The position numbers and the translations under genes are program-made. The notes under the pieces are model-generated. The model made no database searches, was not told the origin of the DNA, and was given only the letters and a program-made list of their open reading frames with translations. DNA of 50,150 nt from Candidatus Zixiibacteriota bacterium (GTDB lineage Bacteria > Zixibacteria > MSB-5A5 > UM-FILTER-46-8): contig WJIJ01000110.1 of assembly GCA_014730345.1 (NCBI GenBank), forward strand, positions 1 through 50,150. The letters run 5' to 3'. Positions within the stretch are counted from its first letter, which is position 1, and the number at the start of each line of letters is the position of its first letter. Positions 35,529-43,615 of this stretch are shown here, piece after piece.

Positions 35529-35553
35529 GGGGCGTCCTTTTTGGGGACGCCCT
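35529..35553 (+). terminator. Hairpin terminator after flaG
   Basis: GGGCGTCC (35530-35537) pairs with GGACGCCC (35545-35552) around a 7-base loop, with a G-T pair extending the base. The tail is TTAAAATTT, so it is only partly typical. Confidence 0.5.
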
Positions 35554-35632
35554 TAAAATTTATACTAAGTGTATACTCCATTTCTGACGATAATCTTTTA
35601 TAGATAATCAGGGAAAATCAGGAGGTAATTTT

Positions 35633-37948
35633 ATGCCGTCAGGCTCTTTTACAGGAATGGTATCCGGTCTGGATACCGAATCCATCATTAACGCAATGCT
35701 CGCCTATGAGGCACGCAATGAGCTGTTGATCAACGCGCGGAAAACCGAGGTTACCAATAAAATGACCGCGTGGAATTCGGTTTCGGCCTATTTGCTCGGG
35801 TTCCGCAACCAGGCTTCAGTTCTTTCCAAGGAATCCGCGTGGAATACGAAAACAATCGCCAACAGCGATGATACGGTTTTTACCGCTGAAGCGAAATCAA
35901 ACGCCGTGCCCGGAGTATATTACGTTTCCGTGGATTCTCTTGCTCAGCAGGAACAATTAGCCAGCCAGGGATTTGATTCTACCGATTCCGTGATAGGCGA
36001 GGGAACAATTGTTATCTCGGTAGGAGAAGGCGCCGCGAAAACTTTGACTATCGATTCATCAAATAATACTTTGGAAGACCTTCGCGATGCCATTAACGAA
36101 GCAGACGCAGGAGTCAGCGCTTCGATTATAAACGATGGCTCTTCGGCTAATGCCTACCGCTTGATCCTGACCGCTGAAGAAACGGGGCTTGAAAACCAAA
36201 TTAATCTCGAAATCGACCTGACCGGCGGGACTACCCCTGATTTTACCTCTTCTTCTTTCGATACCCCCGAAACTTTGACATGGAATTCAAACGCCACATC
36301 CTCCCCCGCGTTGGGAGATACCGCTTCTTACACCGGCGATGAAAACAAAACCTATACTTTTACTATCCAGGGAAGCGGCGAGATGACCGTCGGATCCGGG
36401 GATATCTTTATCGACTGGACCGATGGAACCAACTCCGGTACTATTACGGTCTCATCCGCCGACACCGAAGTAGCCCTCGCCGGCGCCGGCTCGGATGGCT
36501 TGAAAATCAAACTGGCGGCTGGTACTGTCTATGGCGGCGATACATTCCAGGTTCAGACATTCAGCCCCGTTTTGCAGGAAGCAACTGATTCCAAAATTTC
36601 CATCGGGAATACATCCGGGGGTGGTTCGCCGATACAGGTTACCTCCTCTACCAATACCGTGGAAGATGTTATTGAAGGCGTTACTTTAAATTTATTAAAA
36701 GTTTCGGATTCCGGGCCAAATACAGTTACCGTCGAACTTGATAAACAGGGAATGACCAAGAAAGTCCAGGGTTTGGTCGACCAATACAACCAGTTAGTTG
36801 ATTACCTCCTCGAGGTTACCGATTATGATCCCGAAACCGAACAGGCGGGCATGTTGATCGGTGAATCCGGTATAATCAGCCTGCAGAGTACTGTGCACCG
36901 GCTTATGACCAATCCGATTTCAGGGTTGCCGGACGGACTCAATCGTTTGATGGATTTAGGGGTCTCCACTCAGACCGACGGGAAGTTAAAACTCGACGCC
37001 AGCGTTTTACATGAAAAAATAGAGGACGACCTTCAGGGGGTAATAGACTTTTTCAGAACTTCGGGCAGTTCCACCACCGAGCTGATTGAATATATTTCAT
37101 CAACGGACGACACGGTAATAGATGGAACCGCTTATTCGGTTAATATTACCCAGGCCGCCACGAAGGGCACGTATACCGGAACTTCGATTGACGATCCGGC
37201 TGTAAATAATCTTGTAATTGACGACAGCAATTACAAATTCAAAATCCGTGTCAATGGAGTACAATCAAATGATATCGAGTTGACCAGGAAGACTTACACC
37301 ACCGGCGAAGAACTTGCCGAAGAGATGCAAAAACAGATAAATACCGACCCGGAACTGACTGTGGACGTCTCTGTCACATGGGTCGATGAGGGCGATACAG
37401 GCTATTTAAAAATTGAATCCGATAATTACGGGAGTAGTTCAAAAGTGGAAGTGCTCTCGTCGAGCTCCAATTCAGCAGTTCTTGACCTGGGATTGAAAGA
37501 TGGTGAAAAGGAGGATGGCCAGGATGTAGCAGGTACCATCAATGGCGAAGAAGCGGAAGGCACCGGCCAGTTGCTTCGGGGAAAATCCGACAATGAAACC
37601 ACTGAAGGATTGGTACTGAAAATAACATTAACCGAAGACGATATCAACGAAACCACAAACGAGGGTTCGATAACATTATCCAGAGGGCTCGCCTCTCATA
37701 TATCATACGAGATTAACAAATATACCGACTACTATGATGGCAGTATTTCTTATCGCATTAATGCTTATGAGAAGCAAATAGAAGGATACGACAAACAGCT
37801 GGAAAACCTCTACGCGCGGCTTGAGAAAAGAAGAGAAAGTTTAATGCAGGAATTCTATGAGATGGAACAGGTATTAAGCAGGCTTCAGTCGCAGGGGAAT
37901 TATTTTTCGTCACAAATATCGCAACTCACTGCTCTACAATCGAAGTAA
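35633..37948 (+). CDS. fliD: Flagellar hook-associated protein 2 (filament cap) FliD
   Basis: A 771-residue cap protein. The N-terminal FliD_N domain starts FTGMVSGLDTESIINAMLAY, a flagellin hook IN motif-like stretch follows (LTIDSSNNTLEDLRDAINEA), and the C-terminal FliD_C domain has VQGLVDQYNQLVDYLLEVTD and ends in a long coiled coil (YEKQIEGYDKQLENLYARLE). It is longer than the usual 450-500 residues because of extra central domains, matching the oversized flagellin. The ribosome site AGGAGGT lies seven bases upstream. A sigma-28-like -10 (GACGATAA, 35586-35593) is present, but its -35 is two bases out of register. Confidence 0.93.
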   Translation: MPSGSFTGMVSGLDTESIINAMLAYEARNELLINARKTEVTNKMTAWNSVSAYLLGFRNQASVLSKESAWNTKTIANSDDTVFTAEAKSNAVPGVYYVSVDSLAQQEQLASQGFDSTDSVIGEGTIVISVGEGAAKTLTIDSSNNTLEDLRDAINEADAGVSASIINDGSSANAYRLILTAEETGLENQINLEIDLTGGTTPDFTSSSFDTPETLTWNSNATSSPALGDTASYTGDENKTYTFTIQGSGEMTVGSGDIFIDWTDGTNSGTITVSSADTEVALAGAGSDGLKIKLAAGTVYGGDTFQVQTFSPVLQEATDSKISIGNTSGGGSPIQVTSSTNTVEDVIEGVTLNLLKVSDSGPNTVTVELDKQGMTKKVQGLVDQYNQLVDYLLEVTDYDPETEQAGMLIGESGIISLQSTVHRLMTNPISGLPDGLNRLMDLGVSTQTDGKLKLDASVLHEKIEDDLQGVIDFFRTSGSSTTELIEYISSTDDTVIDGTAYSVNITQAATKGTYTGTSIDDPAVNNLVIDDSNYKFKIRVNGVQSNDIELTRKTYTTGEELAEEMQKQINTDPELTVDVSVTWVDEGDTGYLKIESDNYGSSSKVEVLSSSSNSAVLDLGLKDGEKEDGQDVAGTINGEEAEGTGQLLRGKSDNETTEGLVLKITLTEDDINETTNEGSITLSRGLASHISYEINKYTDYYDGSISYRINAYEKQIEGYDKQLENLYARLEKRRESLMQEFYEMEQVLSRLQSQGNYFSSQISQLTALQSK

Positions 37949-38008
37949 GGCGGTTTTACTATCAGCCAGGAAAACAGGGGACGTCAGAAACCAGCGGACA
38001 GGGGAGAA

Positions 38009-38440
38009 ATGAACAGCAGCATACAAACTTACGAAAGAGTCCAGGCAGAAGGTTTAAATCAAAAACAGCTTATAGTAATGATGTACAACGGTATCTCCCG
38101 GTTTTTAAGCGAAGCCATCGAGGCCATAGATAAAAAAGAACTCGCTTTAGCCCACGAAAAGTTCGACAGGGCGCGCAAGATAGTATTTCATTTGCTATCG
38201 ACATTGAACATGGAAGCAGGGGAGATTTCCGAAAAACTCAGGAGCATCTACTTATTTCTCATAGAAAAAATCACCGAAGCCAACATGAAGAAAGACCCGG
38301 CTTTAGCCAAAGAGATTATCCCCGTGGTCGATAATATCCGCCATGGTTGGGAAAGTATAAAATTAACAGACGAATCTATTCCCAAGGAAAAACGTTCGAT
38401 TTCAGGCAAGAACAATCAACAGGTTTCTATAACCGCGTAG
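38009..38440 (+). CDS. fliS: Flagellin export chaperone FliS
   Basis: This 143-residue all-helical protein has the family start YERVQAEGLNQKQLIVMMYN, then GISRFLSEAIEAIDKKELAL and FHLLSTLNMEAGEISEKLRS. FliS binds the disordered C-terminus of flagellin in the cytosol and delivers it to the export gate. If flagellin is glycosylated before export, FliS and the TPR glycosyltransferases would share the same substrate pool. GGGGAG precedes the ATG by about four bases. Confidence 0.92.
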   Translation: MNSSIQTYERVQAEGLNQKQLIVMMYNGISRFLSEAIEAIDKKELALAHEKFDRARKIVFHLLSTLNMEAGEISEKLRSIYLFLIEKITEANMKKDPALAKEIIPVVDNIRHGWESIKLTDESIPKEKRSISGKNNQQVSITA

Positions 38441-38448
38441 GGAAGTTT

Positions 38449-38895
38449 ATGTTTTCTAACGAAGCGATAGTTTCCAATCTTGAGAGTAAACTCAAATATT
38501 CATTGAAGTTTAACGAAATCCTGGATAAACAGTATGACGCTCTTAAGAAGGGCGATTCGAAAAAACTGGCCCGGTATATCAACCTGATGGATGAATACCA
38601 TGCCCGGTTGAAGGATATTGACAATATCCTCGCTGAACATGGTTTGAAAGACATGTCCATGCAAACCGCCGGCGATAATGCTTCTCTGTTCAGTGACCAG
38701 GAAATCAGCGATTTATTCATGAAAACGCGCGATATCGTTGTTGACAACGCAGGGAAGCTTCAGCGGAATAAAAACGCCGTTAAGTCGATGCAGGATAAGA
38801 TTCAGGAAGAGATGAAAGATCTTACCAAATCAGAACTTTTAAAAAATTACTTCGATTCGACCGAATCGGGAAGTTTTTTAAATTTTTCGGGTTAA
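38449..38895 (+). CDS. FlgN/FliT-like flagellar chaperone candidate
   Basis: This 148-residue, mostly helical and charged protein lies 8 bp after fliS. The pattern ESKLKYSLKFNEILDKQYDA, then LMDEYHARLKDIDNILAEHG with a late KTRDIVVDNAGKLQRNKNAV, recalls FlgN (chaperone of FlgK/FlgL), and position after fliS would also suit FliT (chaperone of FliD). Similarity is weak and rests on helix pattern and place. I chose the ATG at 38449, behind AGGGAAG; the frame is open further upstream inside fliS. Confidence 0.55.
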   Translation: MFSNEAIVSNLESKLKYSLKFNEILDKQYDALKKGDSKKLARYINLMDEYHARLKDIDNILAEHGLKDMSMQTAGDNASLFSDQEISDLFMKTRDIVVDNAGKLQRNKNAVKSMQDKIQEEMKDLTKSELLKNYFDSTESGSFLNFSG

Positions 38896-38900
38896 GCAAC

Positions 38901-38927
38901 TAAAGTTATTAAAGTAGTCGCCGATAA
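38901..38927 (+). promoter_or_regulatory. Near-perfect sigma-28 (FliA) promoter of flgM
   Basis: TAAAGTTA (38901-38908), 11 bp, GCCGATAA (38920-38927): 15 of 16 consensus positions with exact spacing. It lies in the 51-bp gap before flgM, 19 bp upstream of its ATG. Confidence 0.8.
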
Positions 38928-38946
38928 GATTAAATAGAGGATTTAT

Positions 38947-39231
38947 ATGCGTATTTCCAAGATTAGCGATGCTTATTTAAATCTGCATATCCCCGCCAAT
39001 AGAACTGCCTCCAAAGGCGTTCAGAGAAAGGGCGATACGGTTGAGATTTCCGATATTTCAATGAATAGAGCCCAGGAAAGCAAATCAATATCGGAAAATC
39101 CCCGCCTTGAAAGCATCAAGGAAAAAATCGATTCAGGTTATTACATCACCGACTCATTTCAAAGCCGGCTGGTGGAATCGCTCTCTTCCAGCGATAAGTT
39201 CTTATCGGATTTAGGATTATATTCAAAATGA
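38947..39231 (+). CDS. flgM: Anti-sigma-28 factor FlgM
   Basis: This 94-residue protein has a disordered, polar N-terminal half and a helical C-terminal half. DTVEISDISMNRAQESKS followed by PRLESIKEKIDSGYYITDSF and QSRLVESLS matches the FlgM pattern of D-x-V-x-(I/L)-S, then a helix with I-x-x-G-x-Y. FlgM holds FliA inactive until the hook is complete and is then exported. Its own sigma-28 promoter gives the feedback loop known in enteric bacteria. Without that promoter and the flagellar context, the sequence match alone would be modest. Confidence 0.75.
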   Translation: MRISKISDAYLNLHIPANRTASKGVQRKGDTVEISDISMNRAQESKSISENPRLESIKEKIDSGYYITDSFQSRLVESLSSSDKFLSDLGLYSK

Positions 39232-39247
39232 GACGGATTTAGGAGAT

Positions 39248-40138
39248 ATGCCAGCGGTAAAGACGGAAGAACGAGGGGATATCCTCGAGATAATCAGGAA
39301 AATAGAAGAACTGCCTTCACCTAAATTTATCCTTGAACAGATAAATCGGGTTCTCAACAATCCCCATTCATCAGCAATCGATATTGGCAATATTATCGCC
39401 GAGGACGTTTCCACATCGGCCAAAATACTGAAAATGGCTAATTCCGCATACTACAGCCTGCCCTACGAGGTTAGTAATGTCAAACAAGCGGTCATGATTA
39501 TTGGTCTGCAAACCCTTAAAAGCGTCGTGTTGACATCCTCGGTGATGGACACCTTTAAAGGAGGTAAAGCCTTAGACAAGGAATACACCGAATCATTCTG
39601 GCGCCATTCTTTATCAGCGGCCATACTTTCCAAAATCATCGCCCGTCGCGTACGCCCCTCCGATCTCGAATTCCATGAGACCGCTTTTTCCGCCGGAATA
39701 CTGCACGATATCGGGAAGATGATTATTGCGGCTTTCCTGCCCGGCATCCATCAAAATAAGCTGGAATACCTCAATGAATATTCGGTCAGCGAATTCGAAG
39801 CCGAACATTATGTAATTAATAGGGCCCATAACGAGATAGGCCGTTATCTCGCCGAAACCTGGAAACTTCCAAGATCCGTCGCTGATGTTATTTATTTCCA
39901 CCACAATCCGGCGTCAACCCCCGGAGACAGCTCATTAGTATATATAACCCACCTCTCCGATTTCCTGATTCACGACTCCGGCCAGAGTAATTACTACGGC
40001 TATTCAAGGCACACCACCCTCCTCGATGAAAGAACCTACGGCCGCCTCAACCTCGAAGAAAACTATAAAGATAAATTAATGGAAGATTTGAATAACGAGT
40101 ACAGTAAAGCGGAAACTTTCCTGCGCTTTAGCAGTTAA
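39248..40138 (+). CDS. HDOD domain signalling protein
   Basis: This 296-residue protein consists mainly of one HDOD domain: ELPSPKFILEQINRVLNNPH, then EDVSTSAKILKMANSAYYSL, and VKQAVMIIGLQTLKSVVLTS. An HD pair is kept in GILHDIGKMIIAAFLP, whereas many HDOD proteins have lost theirs. HDOD proteins act in chemotaxis, motility and nucleotide signalling in other bacteria without one shared activity. It lies 16 bp after flgM with AGGAGAT before its ATG, so it may be co-expressed under sigma-28 and adjust motility. Confidence 0.85.
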   Translation: MPAVKTEERGDILEIIRKIEELPSPKFILEQINRVLNNPHSSAIDIGNIIAEDVSTSAKILKMANSAYYSLPYEVSNVKQAVMIIGLQTLKSVVLTSSVMDTFKGGKALDKEYTESFWRHSLSAAILSKIIARRVRPSDLEFHETAFSAGILHDIGKMIIAAFLPGIHQNKLEYLNEYSVSEFEAEHYVINRAHNEIGRYLAETWKLPRSVADVIYFHHNPASTPGDSSLVYITHLSDFLIHDSGQSNYYGYSRHTTLLDERTYGRLNLEENYKDKLMEDLNNEYSKAETFLRFSS

Positions 40139-40177
40139 TAGGGTTAGTGTCCATTTTGAAACGGCGTAAATTTTTGC

Positions 40178-40207
40178 TTGACAATATAAAAACGTTATTT
40201 ATATCAT
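40178..40207 (+). promoter_or_regulatory. Promoter of tRNA-Val
   Basis: Consensus TTGACA at 40178-40183 and TATCAT at 40202-40207 with an 18-bp spacer. The -10 ends 20 bp before the first tRNA base. Confidence 0.6.
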
Positions 40208-40227
40208 TGGTTTGGTTTTTTACAGTA

Positions 40228-40301
40228 GGGCGATTAGCTCAGTTGGTTAGAGTGCTTGCTTGACATGCAAGAGGTCACTGGTTCAATTCCAGTATCGCCC
40301 A
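40228..40301 (+). tRNA. tRNA-Val(GAC)
   Basis: A 74-base cloverleaf. The acceptor stem GGGCGAT pairs with ATCGCCC (40294-40300), the D arm is GCTC/GAGT, and the anticodon stem CTTGC/GCAAG encloses the loop TTGACAT with anticodon GAC. The T arm is ACTGG-TTCAATT-CCAGT and the discriminator base is A. The 3' CCA is not encoded. Confidence 0.95.
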
Positions 40302-40427
40302 TATTTACAGTTATGAGAGACACGAAGAAAACTACAGTTTTATTTATATAAAGATTTTGAAAATAATTCCAATCCGTTTCTTAATCTTGTAATCCGGGGG
40401 CTGTTATAACGATAGGAATTAATTGAG

Positions 40428-42359
40428 ATGATAAAAATTACCTTACCGGATGGCTCAATAAAAGAATATAACGCCACTGTTACCGGAGCCCAAATAGCGA
40501 ACGACATCAGCCCGCGCCTGGCTAAGGCCGCTCTCGCTATCCAGACCAATGGCTCCGTAATCGACCTTTCAAGGCCTATTGAGAACGACACCGGGGTTAA
40601 AATTCTTACCTTCGATGACGAAAAGGGCAAAGAGGTTTTCTGGCACTCAACCGCCCATATTATGGCTTCCGCGGTAGTCAGGCTCTTCCCGGAAACCAAA
40701 GTTACTATCGGTCCCGCTATTGAAAACGGTTTCTATTATGACTTCGACCGCGATGAACCTTTCACCCCCGAAGACCTCGGGAAAATCGAAGCGGAGATGC
40801 AAAAAATAGTCAAAGAAGATGCCGAGTTTAAACGGACCGACCTTTCTAAAACCGATGCCCGCGCGAAATTTGAAGAAGCCGGCGAGAACTATAAACTGGA
40901 AATCCTCGAAGATTTGGAGGAAGACGGGGTAAGCCTTTATACTCACAGCGATTTTGTCGACCTTTGCCGCGGACCGCATATTCCATCCACCGGCAAGATT
41001 AAAGCTTTTAAACTGCTATTTGTCGCCGGCGCTTACTGGCGGGGTTCGGAACACAACAAGATGCTCCAGCGCATCTATGGCATTTCCTTCCCTAAACAGA
41101 AGATGCTTGATGAGCATCTCAAAAAACTCGAGGAAGCCAAAAAGCGCGACCATCGTATTCTGGGCACCCAGCTCGATTTATTTTCCATCACCGATGACAT
41201 CGGCGCGGGATTGGTTTTGTGGCATCCCCGGGGCGCTTTGATCCGCCATGAAATTGAGAAATTCTGGTTCTCACAGCACTTTAAGAATGGGTATAAGATT
41301 GTTAATACCCCCCATATCGCCCATATTGATTTGTGGAAAACCTCCGGGCACCTCGATTTTTACAATGAAAATATGTTCACACCTATCGACATGGAAAACA
41401 CCCAGTTCCAGCTTAAACCGATGAACTGCCCATTCCATATCATGATTTATAAATCAAAACTCCGCAGTTACCGCGATCTCCCCATACGCTGGGCAGAGAT
41501 GGGAACCGTTTACCGCTATGAACGCTCAGGCGTTCTACACGGCTTGATGAGGGTGCGCGGGTTGACCATGGACGACGCTCACATCTTCTGCAGTTACGAC
41601 CAGATGCCCGCTGAGACCAAAAAGGTCGTCGAATTTTCGATTAAGATGCTCCGTTCTTTCGGTTTCGACACACTGAAGATTTACCTTTCCACCAAGCCCG
41701 AAAAATATGTGGGCGATGATGAGCAGTGGGATGCGGCAACCAATTCGCTGAAAGATACCCTCGACGGCATGAACATCGATTATAAAATCGACGAGGGCGG
41801 AGGCGCTTTTTACGGCCCCAAAATTGACATAAAACTGGAAGACAACCTCGGCCGCCAATGGCAATGCTCTACTGTCCAGTTCGACTTTAACCTGCCCAAA
41901 AGGTTCGACCTGAATTTTATTGGAAGCGACGGTAAACAGCACACTCCTTACATGGTTCACCGGGCGCTCCTTGGAAGCCTGGAACGCTTTTTCGGTACTT
42001 TGCTCGAATACTACGGCGGGTACCTACCCCTCTGGCTCAGCCCGGAGCAGGTAAGGGTTATGCCTATTTCCGAGAAACAAAACGACTTCGCCGAAGATAT
42101 AAATAACAGGCTTCTCGATGCCGATATCCGTTCAACTCTCGATGACCGCTCCGAGAAAATCGGTTTCAGGATAAGGGAAGCTGAAAACATGAAAGTTCCT
42201 TATATGCTGATCCTCGGCGAAAAGGAAAAAACGGAAAATAAAGTGTCGGTTAGAGAACATATAGTAGGAGATCATGGAAAAACCGATCTCGATAGTTTTA
42301 TAAAAATGCTTATAGAGAAAATAGAGAAGAAAGAAACTCCGGTTTCGAAAACAGAATAG
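40428..42359 (+). CDS. thrS: Threonyl-tRNA synthetase
   Basis: A 643-residue class II synthetase of bacterial type. The N-terminal TGS domain (MIKITLPDGSIKEYNATVTG) is followed by the editing domain with HSTAHIMASAVVRLFP and VDLCRGPHIPSTG, then the catalytic core (MKPMNCPFHIMIYKS in part; RYERSGVLHGLMRVRG; DAHIFC) and the anticodon-binding domain (PEQVRVMPISEKQNDFAEDI). It opens the translation operon. No T-box or E. coli-type operator-like leader was recognised in the 126 bases after the tRNA gene. The stop codon lies inside the infC ribosome site. Confidence 0.97.
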   Translation: MIKITLPDGSIKEYNATVTGAQIANDISPRLAKAALAIQTNGSVIDLSRPIENDTGVKILTFDDEKGKEVFWHSTAHIMASAVVRLFPETKVTIGPAIENGFYYDFDRDEPFTPEDLGKIEAEMQKIVKEDAEFKRTDLSKTDARAKFEEAGENYKLEILEDLEEDGVSLYTHSDFVDLCRGPHIPSTGKIKAFKLLFVAGAYWRGSEHNKMLQRIYGISFPKQKMLDEHLKKLEEAKKRDHRILGTQLDLFSITDDIGAGLVLWHPRGALIRHEIEKFWFSQHFKNGYKIVNTPHIAHIDLWKTSGHLDFYNENMFTPIDMENTQFQLKPMNCPFHIMIYKSKLRSYRDLPIRWAEMGTVYRYERSGVLHGLMRVRGLTMDDAHIFCSYDQMPAETKKVVEFSIKMLRSFGFDTLKIYLSTKPEKYVGDDEQWDAATNSLKDTLDGMNIDYKIDEGGGAFYGPKIDIKLEDNLGRQWQCSTVQFDFNLPKRFDLNFIGSDGKQHTPYMVHRALLGSLERFFGTLLEYYGGYLPLWLSPEQVRVMPISEKQNDFAEDINNRLLDADIRSTLDDRSEKIGFRIREAENMKVPYMLILGEKEKTENKVSVREHIVGDHGKTDLDSFIKMLIEKIEKKETPVSKTE

Positions 42360-42369
42360 GAGGCGCGGC

Positions 42370-42930
42370 ATAAGCGACAAAAAAGGCAGAGTCAGAGTTA
42401 ATAACAAAATTCGGGTACCCCAGGTACGGCTTATTGACGAAGAGGGAACCCAGGTGGGTATACTGCCGACTCATCGTGCGTTGCAGATAGCGGAAGAAAG
42501 AGGCTATGACTTGGTTGAAGTAGCCCCCAACAGCAAACCGCCGGTCTGCCGTATTATGGATTATGGCAAATACGTATATGAACTGCAGAAAAAGGCCAAA
42601 AGCGCCAAGAAAAAGCAGCATACGATCCAGATGAAGGAAATACGTTTCCGACCGAAAATCGAGGGCCATGACTACGATTTCAAAATAAAACACATTAAAG
42701 AATTCCTCGAACAGGGCTATAAGGTCAAAATAATGGTCATGTTCCGCGGACGGGAAATGGCCCATAAAGAACTCGGATTCAAGGTTATCGATAAACTCAA
42801 GGAAGACCTCGCCGAATTGGGCAAATTTGAATCCAAGGAAAAGATGGAGGGACGTACCATCAACGCCGTTATTGCTCCTGTTTCCGGGGTAAAAACAGCA
42901 TCCGGTAAACAAAGCGACGAATCCGAGTAA
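42370..42930 (+). CDS. infC: Translation initiation factor IF-3 with ATA start codon
   Basis: The 186-residue product begins at ATA (42370), six bases after a perfect AGGAGG (42358-42363). In that frame it reads SDKKGRVRVNNKIRVPQVRL then IDEEGTQVGILPTHRALQIA, the full IF-3 N-domain. The first ATG/GTG-type codon (42454) would remove half of that domain. The C-domain has KEIRFRPKIEGHDYDFKIKH and VMFRGREMAHKELG. IF-3 rejects non-standard starts, and E. coli infC uses ATT for self-control, so ATA here most likely serves the same autoregulation. Confidence 0.93.
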   Translation: MSDKKGRVRVNNKIRVPQVRLIDEEGTQVGILPTHRALQIAEERGYDLVEVAPNSKPPVCRIMDYGKYVYELQKKAKSAKKKQHTIQMKEIRFRPKIEGHDYDFKIKHIKEFLEQGYKVKIMVMFRGREMAHKELGFKVIDKLKEDLAELGKFESKEKMEGRTINAVIAPVSGVKTASGKQSDESE

Positions 42931-42938
42931 AAAAGTCC

Positions 42939-42967
42939 TTGCTTTTTCTTAATTGCCGATATATTAT
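42939..42967 (+). promoter_or_regulatory. Possible internal promoter before rpmI
   Basis: TTGCTT (42939-42944), 17 bp, TATTAT (42962-42967), in the 65-bp gap between infC and rpmI. It would allow ribosomal protein genes to be expressed apart from thrS-infC. Confidence 0.4.
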
Positions 42968-42995
42968 GAAGGTTTATTAAATAAATGGAGTTGTC

Positions 42996-43190
42996 ATGCC
43001 GAAAATCAAGACAAGTAAAAGCGCCGCGAAAAGGTTCAAAAAAACCGCTTCCGGCAAATTGAAAAGATATAAAGCATATAGATCGCATATCTTAACCAAG
43101 AAAACAACGAAACGTAAACGCAACCTGCGAAAATCGGCAATAGTGAATCCTTCGGATGCCAGGCGTATCCAATCCGCTATTCCTTATTAA
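42996..43190 (+). CDS. rpmI: 50S ribosomal protein L35
   Basis: A 64-residue, highly basic protein of standard length: [20 protein letters not shown], then [20 protein letters not shown] and a VNPSDARRI end. L35 is a late-assembling, bacteria-specific large-subunit protein. The gene lies between infC and rplT in the usual order. Confidence 0.97.
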   Translation: MPKIKTSKSAAKRFKKTASGKLKRYKAYRSHILTKKTTKRKRNLRKSAIVNPSDARRIQSAIPY

Positions 43191-43244
43191 TCGGCGGGTT
43201 TTTAAATAGATTGGGCTTTGCCCGTTGTGACCAGGAGGTTTTAG

Positions 43245-43595
43245 ATGTCTCGCGCAACAAATAACGTAGCCGCCAGAAGGCGCAGAAAAAAGATATTAAA
43301 AGCCGCCCGCGGTAACTATGGAGGGCGCAGTAAATTATACCGCACCGCCAAGGAAACCGTCCAGAAAGGGATGGCTTATTCATATATCCATCGTCGAGTT
43401 CGAAAACGTGATTTCCGCAGTCTCTGGATTATCAGGATTAATGCCGCCTGCAGGGAACACGGAATCTCTTACAGCGCTTTCATTGACCGCCTCAAAAAAG
43501 CCGGCATTGAACTCGATCGCAAGATGCTTGCCGATATGGCTGTAACCGACCCGGAGGGCTTCAAATCCCTGGTTAATTCCATAAACGCCGCTTAA
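43245..43595 (+). CDS. rplT: 50S ribosomal protein L20
   Basis: A 116-residue basic protein, full length: [40 protein letters not shown], then [21 protein letters not shown]20 starts large-subunit assembly on 23S rRNA, and in several bacteria it also binds its own operon mRNA as a repressor. CAGGAGG precedes the ATG by seven bases, and a small GGGC/GCCC hairpin lies just upstream of that site. Confidence 0.97.
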   Translation: MSRATNNVAARRRRKKILKAARGNYGGRSKLYRTAKETVQKGMAYSYIHRRVRKRDFRSLWIIRINAACREHGISYSAFIDRLKKAGIELDRKMLADMAVTDPEGFKSLVNSINAA

Positions 43596-43615
43596 CCGAA
43601 ATTCCTGAGGGGAAT

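Noticed and set aside
35565..35593. Sigma-28 promoter before fliD
   Set aside because: The -10 GACGATAA is good, but the best -35 match (CTAAGTGT) is 13 bp away, not 11; kept only as a remark under fliD.
40302..40427. T-box or operator leader before thrS
   Set aside because: No T-box core sequence, specifier loop or tRNA-like operator was found; only a weak A/T-rich hairpin is present.
42454..42930. ATG/GTG-type start of infC at 42454
   Set aside because: It would remove the first 28 residues of the IF-3 N-domain (including RVNNKIRVPQVRLIDEEG), which are clearly coded upstream behind a perfect ribosome site with an ATA codon.
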